A DNA stretch of 10,914 nt from DASPJR01 sp035628505 (lineage in GTDB: Bacteria; Planctomycetota; SZUA-567; H5-PLA8). This document shows, one piece after another, positions 6,237 to 10,914 of the stretch (its first letter is position 1; each line of letters begins with the position of its first letter). Under the pieces are notes generated by a model. That model saw only the letters and a list, made by a program, of their open reading frames with translations. It did not search any database and was not told the DNA's origin. The DNA is taken from NCBI GenBank assembly GCA_035628505.1, contig DASPJR010000196.1, forward strand, positions 1 through 10,914. Direction: 5' to 3'. Both the position numbers and the translations under genes were made by a program.

Positions 6237-6781
6237 ATGGTTCGAGTTATTTACCCGGACAACCCACCACCTTCAGCCGGACCTAAGCCGCGTCGATCAC
6301 GCTGGAAGATCATCACCGTTGGATGCTTTGTTGCACTTGCATTACTTGTATTCCTGCCGCGCCATGTTTTCTGGGTGCAGTTAGATAGATATCGAGACCC
6401 GAACACGGGAGACCCTTACCCTGCTCCAGTCAGCGCCGCGCCAGTTTACTCCGATAATTGGAAGCAGATTAATTTCAAGACCGCCGCGTCAGCCGCGTCA
6501 ACGACAATCTGACAGAGATGACGGCGTTTCATGTCTGGGCGGCTGCTACGCAGGCATCGAATTTCCACATCTGGACGCATGGACCCCGACAACTTACTCA
6601 TCTTGGAGGGCGTGAGACGTCCTTCAATCTTCTCCGATTCAAGCTGGACGGAGTCTGGTACATAGGTGAATACGATTGGCGCAATGTCAATCAATTGGTC
6701 GAGTGCCCTGGCGGTAGCGGCGATGAATTCGTTTTCGATGTCGCGATCGCTCTAGCGATGAAGAAGACCAGAGAACGCTAG
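6237..6781 (+). pseudogene. Small one-pass membrane protein, apparently split by a frameshift
   Basis: Two open frames lie end to end: 6237-6512 (91 residues) and 6518-6781 (87 residues from an internal ATG), one base out of phase. The first has a Pro/Arg-rich cytoplasmic start, one transmembrane helix (about 24-40, IITVGCFVALALLVFLP) and an extracytoplasmic part ending in a low-complexity TAASAASTTI. Reading the second frame further back gives DRRVSRVNDNLTEMTAFHVW, which looks like real protein and joins sensibly after NWKQINFK near 6478-6482. One missing base there would restore a single protein of about 181 residues. I do not recognise the family. It is either a recent pseudogene, a sequencing error, or a programmed shift, the last being least likely. 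Confidence 0.6.
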
Positions 6782-6846
6782 GAGATCGGTCGCGGAGGCA
6801 TTTCTCTTCGCGACTGCACAGCGCGTCGCGCAAAAGATCTTTTCAC

Positions 6847-6876
6847 GTGACCCACTTCGCCGCACGCACGTATACT
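6847..6876 (+). promoter_or_regulatory. Putative promoter for a leaderless mRNA
   Basis: GTGACC (6847-6852) resembles a -35 box and TATACT (6871-6876) a -10 box, with an 18-base spacer. The ATG of the next gene starts at 6884, only 7 bases after the -10, so transcription would begin at or next to the start codon. No Shine-Dalgarno is present, which agrees with leaderless translation. Confidence 0.5.
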
Positions 6877-6883
6877 CCAGTGT

Positions 6884-8341
6884 ATGCACCCTTCAGCGGG
6901 ACGGGCGAGCGACAGCGATCTTGCGCGCTGGTATCTTCAGCGCTCGCAGCGGGCGCATCGCACGCTCTGGGCTTTGCCGCTGCTGGCCTTTCTCACGATG
7001 TTCGTGGTCGTGCTGATGCTTCGCACCGGCGCGAGCGATCCGGATGCAAACCTGAAGCAGACCCGCGCCGAGTTCATGGCGACGAAACCCGCTGCTATTC
7101 CTCCGGCCAGCAATGCCGTCACCGTGCTCAGCCAGGCCTTTGCGGCTCATGCGAGATTCAACGCGCAGGTCGGCGCAATCGCCAGCGCCGATCCCGATAC
7201 GAAGCTCGACGCGCCCAGTTCCTATTTTGAAGACAACGCCGTCATCGCCTTTTACCAGTCGAATGCCAATTGTATCGCTCTGCTAAAGAGCGCCGCGGGG
7301 ATGTCGGCGTGCAACTGGGATCTCAATTATTCCGCAGGACCGTCGATGCTGATGCCTCATCTTGCGCAGATCCGCGCCAGTTGCAGGCTGCTGGCCGGAA
7401 GCGCGCGGCTGAAGGCGCATAGCGGAGATCACGCCGGCGCTGCCAGTGACATCGCCGCGATCTACAAGCTCGCCGAGTTCACCGAAAGCGATCCGGTGCT
7501 GATCAGCGGCCTGGTTTCCATGGCGTGCTCAGGGATTGCCGATAGCGCCATAGAAACGATCCTCGCGTTCGATGCCCCGGAAAAAATGGAAGATCTCGAG
7601 CACTACCGGAAAGCGCTGGTCACTGACCGAAAGACAAAAGAGCGCGTTCTGAAGTTCATCCGCGCCGAGCGTCTTTTCGCATTGTTGTGCGTCGATCTGA
7701 TCGGTGCGAACGCAATCAATCCGGCAGTAATGGGCACGGGCCTGCCAGGGGTTGTGCCTCCCGCCGCCGTCAACTTGTTCTACGGGCCGGACCGCGAATT
7801 GACGCAAAAGGTATTCGATGAATATGTAAAGCAGATTGAGGCCCGCGGCCCTTCGCAGAAGAACTCGCTGGAAGCGCTCGTAGATAAACACCAGGAGGGT
7901 CCGGCGATTCTCACGCGCAGCGTCATTCCAGCGCTGTCGCGTGCGGAGCTGTCCTTTCTGCGAGACCAGGAAAACGCGGCGCTTCTTCAGCTCGCTATCG
8001 CCGTCCACGCATTCCGGCTCAAGCACAAGAAGGATCCGCAAAGCCTTGATGAAGTCGTACCGGAGTTTTTGCCCAAGCTTCCAGTGAGCGTTTTTGAGGG
8101 ATCTCAGTTCTCGCTGCGGCAGGACATCGGCGAGACGAATGCGATCCATACTGTTCGCGGGGCGTTCAGTGGGAAGCCTGTGCTCCGTGTTTACTCATGG
8201 GGCGAGGATGGTGTTGATAACAGTGGCCTGGAGGCCGGTCGGAACAGCGGCCCCGACCGCGTGATCCGTCTGGTTCCGCTGAGCAGCGCCGCAGCTGAGG
8301 ACGTGGAAAAGGCAGAGCCTCTGCAGGAGCGCGACGAATGA
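6884..8341 (+). CDS. Single-pass membrane protein of unknown function with large exported domain
   Basis: The gene encodes 485 residues: a short cytoplasmic start, one transmembrane helix (about 30-46, ALPLLAFLTMFVVVLML) and a long, mainly helical domain. Near the C-terminus, ALLQLAIAVHAFRLKHKKDPQSLDEVVPEFLPKLP is followed by VYSWGEDGVDNSG (about 436-448). That arrangement (helix, P.SLDELVPEYL..LP, then YSxGEDGxDxxG) recurs, as I recall, in many uncharacterised acidobacterial and planctomycetal proteins and resembles the end of type II secretion pseudopilins. The start is ATG at 6884, supported by a -10-like box 7 bases upstream and the N-terminal membrane anchor. The stop overlaps the next start as ATGA (8338-8341), so the two proteins are probably made together and may interact in the membrane. 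No catalytic motif is recognised. Confidence 0.88.
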   Translation: MHPSAGRASDSDLARWYLQRSQRAHRTLWALPLLAFLTMFVVVLMLRTGASDPDANLKQTRAEFMATKPAAIPPASNAVTVLSQAFAAHARFNAQVGAIASADPDTKLDAPSSYFEDNAVIAFYQSNANCIALLKSAAGMSACNWDLNYSAGPSMLMPHLAQIRASCRLLAGSARLKAHSGDHAGAASDIAAIYKLAEFTESDPVLISGLVSMACSGIADSAIETILAFDAPEKMEDLEHYRKALVTDRKTKERVLKFIRAERLFALLCVDLIGANAINPAVMGTGLPGVVPPAAVNLFYGPDRELTQKVFDEYVKQIEARGPSQKNSLEALVDKHQEGPAILTRSVIPALSRAELSFLRDQENAALLQLAIAVHAFRLKHKKDPQSLDEVVPEFLPKLPVSVFEGSQFSLRQDIGETNAIHTVRGAFSGKPVLRVYSWGEDGVDNSGLEAGRNSGPDRVIRLVPLSSAAAEDVEKAEPLQERDE

Positions 8342-8979
8342 CGCTCCCGGACAGCCGCTTCTTGCGGTGGACTCTCTCGGGCGCCACCGTAGCGGCGCTC
8401 GCGATGGTTCCGTTTCTGCAGCAATTGCCGATCATACTGCCGATTGGCGCCGCTGCCTTTGGTATCGCGGCGACGCTGTACTATGGCCACATGCTGTTCG
8501 CTCGACTGCAGTGCTCGCTGCTGGAGCTGATCGTGGCGATCTGCTTTGCTGGGAACGTGATTGGCCTGCTGTTCACGGTTCCCGGTGTGTCGTTCTTCGG
8601 ATGGGTGCTGGTACCCGTGCTGATTGCCTGGACAACCGCCGGCGCGGCGAGCGGCATCATTTACGCGCGGGTGCTGCAATGCGAGCATCCCTTCCATCGG
8701 TCTGCGCTGCTGCTTCTTGCGTGGCTCGAAGACCTCGCCTTGCCGCTCGTTACCATCGGCGGGGTATTGCTGAGCTTCGGTCAGAACGCGAACGTGCGAC
8801 TGGTTCTCGGGCAGCGGCTGATGAGCTACGCATGGCCGTGCCTGGTTGCCGGAGTCGTGTTGTTCATCGTCTCGTTCATCGTTCACCGAAGGATTCGCAA
8901 AGCCGCACGACGGTTGTATCAGCCGGTCGAAGTCCGACCCGTGATCTATTCAGCCGAAGCTCCCGCGCTCCTGAAGTAG
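8338..8979 (+). CDS. Polytopic membrane protein of unknown function
   Basis: The gene encodes 213 residues, dominated by about six hydrophobic segments (about 10-28, 30-50, 61-80, 84-110, 122-147, 165-183), and ends in a basic tail (HRRIRKAARRLYQ). Its ATG overlaps the stop of the preceding gene by four bases (ATGA), a sign of translational coupling, so its product likely functions with the 485-residue membrane protein. I see no transporter, enzyme or channel signature and do not recognise the family. Confidence 0.85.
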   Translation: MTLPDSRFLRWTLSGATVAALAMVPFLQQLPIILPIGAAAFGIAATLYYGHMLFARLQCSLLELIVAICFAGNVIGLLFTVPGVSFFGWVLVPVLIAWTTAGAASGIIYARVLQCEHPFHRSALLLLAWLEDLALPLVTIGGVLLSFGQNANVRLVLGQRLMSYAWPCLVAGVVLFIVSFIVHRRIRKAARRLYQPVEVRPVIYSAEAPALLK

Positions 8980-8998
8980 CCCGCTGCGCCGCGCCGCG

Positions 8999-9004
8999 TA
9001 CAAT
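8999..9004 (+). promoter_or_regulatory. Putative -10 box six bases before the rhodanese start
   Basis: TACAAT lies six bases before the ATG at 9011, with no Shine-Dalgarno between. If used, the mRNA would start at or near the initiation codon (leaderless). No good -35 box is visible, so this is weaker than the promoter at 6847. Confidence 0.35.
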
Positions 9005-9010
9005 CTCCGC

Positions 9011-9370
9011 ATGAGCGCCGCGTACGAGAACGTCTCTCCTGAAGACGCCGCGAAGATGATCGACGCCGGGCAGTGCCACGTCGTCGATGTGCGGACGCCT
9101 GAGGAGTTCGAGATGCATCGCATCCGCGGGGCGCACCTGCTGCCGGTGCAGGAGCTGCAGCAGCGCCATGCAGAAATTCCGCGCGAGAGTGCGAAGAAGA
9201 TCCTGATCTACTGCGAGCACGGCGTGCGCTCGTCCGGCGTGTGCCAGATCCTGGCGCAGAACGGCTGGAAGAATCTTGTCAACATGTCCGGCGGCATGGC
9301 CGAGTGGCTCGACGCTGGATTGCCGGCCGCGCGCGGGCGTGAACCCGACGGCGTGTCACTGAAACCTTAG
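9011..9370 (+). CDS. Single-domain rhodanese (sulfurtransferase)
   Basis: A complete 119-residue rhodanese. The fold motifs appear in order: VVDVRTPEEFEMHRIRGAHLLP (24-45), the active-site loop CEHGVRS (68-74) with the sulfur-carrying cysteine C68 and a conserved Arg, and the closing MSGGMAEWLDAGLP. The CX4R loop is intact, so it should accept and pass on sulfane sulfur. There is no signal peptide, so it is cytosolic. The start is ATG at 9011; no ribosome binding site is seen but a TACAAT lies just upstream. It lies 31 bases after the membrane-protein gene and 60 bases before the peptidase gene; whether it shares a transcript with either is unclear. Its cellular partner cannot be named from context. 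Confidence 0.95.
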   Translation: MSAAYENVSPEDAAKMIDAGQCHVVDVRTPEEFEMHRIRGAHLLPVQELQQRHAEIPRESAKKILIYCEHGVRSSGVCQILAQNGWKNLVNMSGGMAEWLDAGLPAARGREPDGVSLKP

Positions 9371-9389
9371 TCCTCCCTCCAACAGCCAA

Positions 9390-9429
9390 CACAAAGGCAC
9401 GAAGACTCAAAGACACAAAGAAAAGAGAG
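9390..9429 (+). repeat. Degenerate 8-base tandem repeat (CACAAAGA-like), five units up to the ATG
   Basis: The 40 bases before the peptidase start divide exactly into CACAAAGG, CACGAAGA, CTCAAAGA, CACAAAGA and AAAGAGAG, the last ending directly before ATG at 9430. The purine-rich last unit probably doubles as the ribosome binding region. Similar CACGAAG/CACAAAG tracts are, to my recollection, common between genes in several soil phyla. Confidence 0.65.
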
Positions 9430-10914
9430 ATGATGAAAGAATTGAAACTTACACTTCTGGCCGCGCTGATTTCGTACGCTGCATTTGCCGAGCAGGCCGT
9501 TCAAGCGCCGCCGAAGATCGACCGTGGCTTCAAAGTCGAAGTGAAAGCCGATGGCATCGAGAAGAAGGTCACGTTCAAGGCGCGCGACCTTTACAAGCAC
9601 GCCGAGTTCCTCGCGTCGGAGGAGTGCGGCGGGCGCTTTCCCGGCACGCTCGGTCACGAGCGCGCGCGGGAGTACATCATCGGCGAGCTGAAGGACATCG
9701 GATTCAAAGAGGTGCGGCGGTTTGCGTTTGATTTCGTGGCCAGTGTAGAACTCGGCGATCAGAACATTCTTCGCGCCTATTTCACGAAGGACGCAGTCAC
9801 AGGAAAGAAGGATTGGTACAGAAATCCGCTCCCCACAAAACAGCCAGAGTCCAACGGATATTCAGAAGCCAGGTTCCTGCCGCAATTCAATTCCATATAC
9901 GCATTAAACGACGACTTTCGCCCGCTGCGAATCAGTGAGGCAGGAACATTCGACGACAAGGCCCTCGTCTTCGCCGGCTACGGCATCAGCGCGCCTGACC
10001 GCGGCTACGACGATTACAAAGACCTCGACGTGAAGGGCAAGATCGTGCTGGTGCTCGCGCGCGAGCCTGAAACTCCCGAGAAAAAGACGATCGCGGACCT
10101 CGCGCCGGCCAATCCGCACGCTCCGCCGCCTGCGGAGGAGAAGCAGAAGCTCGACCCTGCAGTCAACCCCGTCGCGAAGCCCGATCAGCCTGCGCCCGCT
10201 CCGGCCAATCCGCACAAGCCGCCGAGCGTCTACGGCAACTTCTTCTACAAGGCATCGACGGCGCGGGACAAAGGCGCGGCCGGCGTGATCGTCGTGCACG
10301 GCCCGCGCGGGACGAGCGAAGCCGAGCGCGCGTCGCTGGAAGCTTTCGAGCGCGGGTTCGGCGGCCGGACCGGTTGCGGACTGCCGATCATTCAGGTCTT
10401 TGCGGAAGTCGCGGACGATCTGCTGAAACCTTCGGGAAAGACCCTGGCTCAGGCGCAGAAGGCGATCGACGAGAAACTCGCGCCCGCGAGTTTTCCTATA
10501 GAAGGGGTGCGCGTCTTCCTGCAGACCGACATCAAGCGCCCACGCGCGACCGATGAGAATCTCGCGGTCGTGATTCCCGGCTGCGATCCGGCGCTCAAAG
10601 ACGAGATCGTCGTCATCGGCGCACACTACGATCATCTCGGGCTCGGCAACGAGTTCTCGCTCGCCGACAAAGCCGACATGGGCAAGGTCCACGGCGGCGC
10701 GGACGACAACGCGTCGGGCAGTTCAAGCGTGATCGAGCTCGCACGCGCTCTGTACAAGAACCGCAAGGATCTTAAGCGCACCGTCTGGCTGATGTGGTTC
10801 GGGGCGGAAGAACTCGGGACGCTCGGCTCGATCGATTTCCTCAAACGCCCGCCGCAGGAGTTCAAGACGGCGAACGTCGCCGCGATGCTGAACCTCGACA
10901 TGGTCGGGCGCGCG
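9430..10914 (+). CDS. Exported M28 zinc aminopeptidase with PA domain, 3' end cut off by window edge
   Basis: The frame is open from ATG 9430 to the right edge (495 codons). An alternative start is the next codon, ATG 9433. Residues 1-20 form a signal peptide (KLTLLAALISYAAFA, AFA cleavage), so the enzyme acts in the periplasm or outside. A protease-associated (PA) domain covers about 160-330, interrupted by a Pro/Ala-rich linker (about 225-265). The M28 catalytic part starts near 385: GAHYDHLG gives zinc ligand H399, GGADDNASG the bridging D425, FGAEELG the general base E460 and ligand E461, and NLDMVGRA ligand D490. The last ligand, a histidine, would lie beyond the window. Family members remove N-terminal amino acids or act as carboxypeptidases, so the exact substrate is unknown. 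All visible metal and catalytic residues are present, so it is probably active. Confidence 0.93.
   Translation, partial: MMKELKLTLLAALISYAAFAEQAVQAPPKIDRGFKVEVKADGIEKKVTFKARDLYKHAEFLASEECGGRFPGTLGHERAREYIIGELKDIGFKEVRRFAFDFVASVELGDQNILRAYFTKDAVTGKKDWYRNPLPTKQPESNGYSEARFLPQFNSIYALNDDFRPLRISEAGTFDDKALVFAGYGISAPDRGYDDYKDLDVKGKIVLVLAREPETPEKKTIADLAPANPHAPPPAEEKQKLDPAVNPVAKPDQPAPAPANPHKPPSVYGNFFYKASTARDKGAAGVIVVHGPRGTSEAERASLEAFERGFGGRTGCGLPIIQVFAEVADDLLKPSGKTLAQAQKAIDEKLAPASFPIEGVRVFLQTDIKRPRATDENLAVVIPGCDPALKDEIVVIGAHYDHLGLGNEFSLADKADMGKVHGGADDNASGSSSVIELARALYKNRKDLKRTVWLMWFGAEELGTLGSIDFLKRPPQEFKTANVAAMLNLDMVGRA

Noticed and set aside
7529..8149. 206-codon minus frame inside the 485-residue gene
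   Set aside because: A shadow frame without a ribosome binding site; the sense frame has a coherent membrane anchor and C-terminal motif.
8191..8886. 231-codon minus frame across the membrane-protein genes
   Set aside because: Gln/Arg/His-rich composition typical of the antisense of hydrophobic GC-rich genes.
9904..10692. 262-codon frame antisense to the peptidase
   Set aside because: A shadow of the M28 gene, whose catalytic motifs are intact.

Overview
The window looks like a chromosomal segment of a GC-rich, Gram-negative-type soil or sediment bacterium. An Acidobacteriota relative is my best guess, with Planctomycetota as an alternative. This rests on gene content: an exported PA-domain M28 peptidase, a lone ferredoxin-type sulfite/nitrite reductase, a large single-pass protein with a YSxGEDGxDNSG-like tail, and abundant small palindromic repeats with a RAYT transposase. 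No rRNA, tRNA or CRISPR array was seen.

Layout. (1) 1-679, minus: the N-terminal ~226 residues of an exported protein of unknown function that runs off the left edge. (2) 907-2568, plus: a complete siroheme/[4Fe-4S] nitrite/sulfite reductase with all four cluster cysteines. (3) 2569-6236: an accessory island. It holds a 28-bp perfect palindrome inside an array of four ACTCTGGT sites, the C-terminal remnant of a DDE transposase, an A/T-richer two-gene minus-strand unit (a membrane protein with an SGHI-containing C-terminal domain, then an all-helical cytosolic protein), a complete RAYT (REP-associated tyrosine transposase), three copies of an 81-bp palindromic repeat, a stray 49-bp RAYT fragment, and a second hairpin family with a CTGAAG centre. 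(4) 6237-6781, plus: a small one-pass membrane protein gene that seems split by a one-base frameshift. (5) 6884-8979, plus: two overlapping genes for unknown membrane proteins, translationally coupled by ATGA. (6) 9011-9370, plus: a single-domain rhodanese with an intact active-site loop. (7) 9430-right edge, plus: an exported zinc M28 aminopeptidase, open at the right edge.

How it fits together. The two ends and the 6.9-10.9 kb block look like ordinary core chromosome. The 2.6-6.2 kb block is where transposition and repeat expansion have been active. The RAYT is bracketed by inverted copies of the 81-bp repeat, which is the expected arrangement of a RAYT with its own REP family. The left-hand repeat copy abuts the 5' end of the two-gene unit and seems to have removed that gene's natural start. 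The two-gene unit resembles a membrane-tethered effector domain followed by a possible partner protein; that functional reading is inference only. Two genes (6884 and 9011) have a -10-like hexamer only 6-7 bases before the ATG, suggesting leaderless mRNAs.
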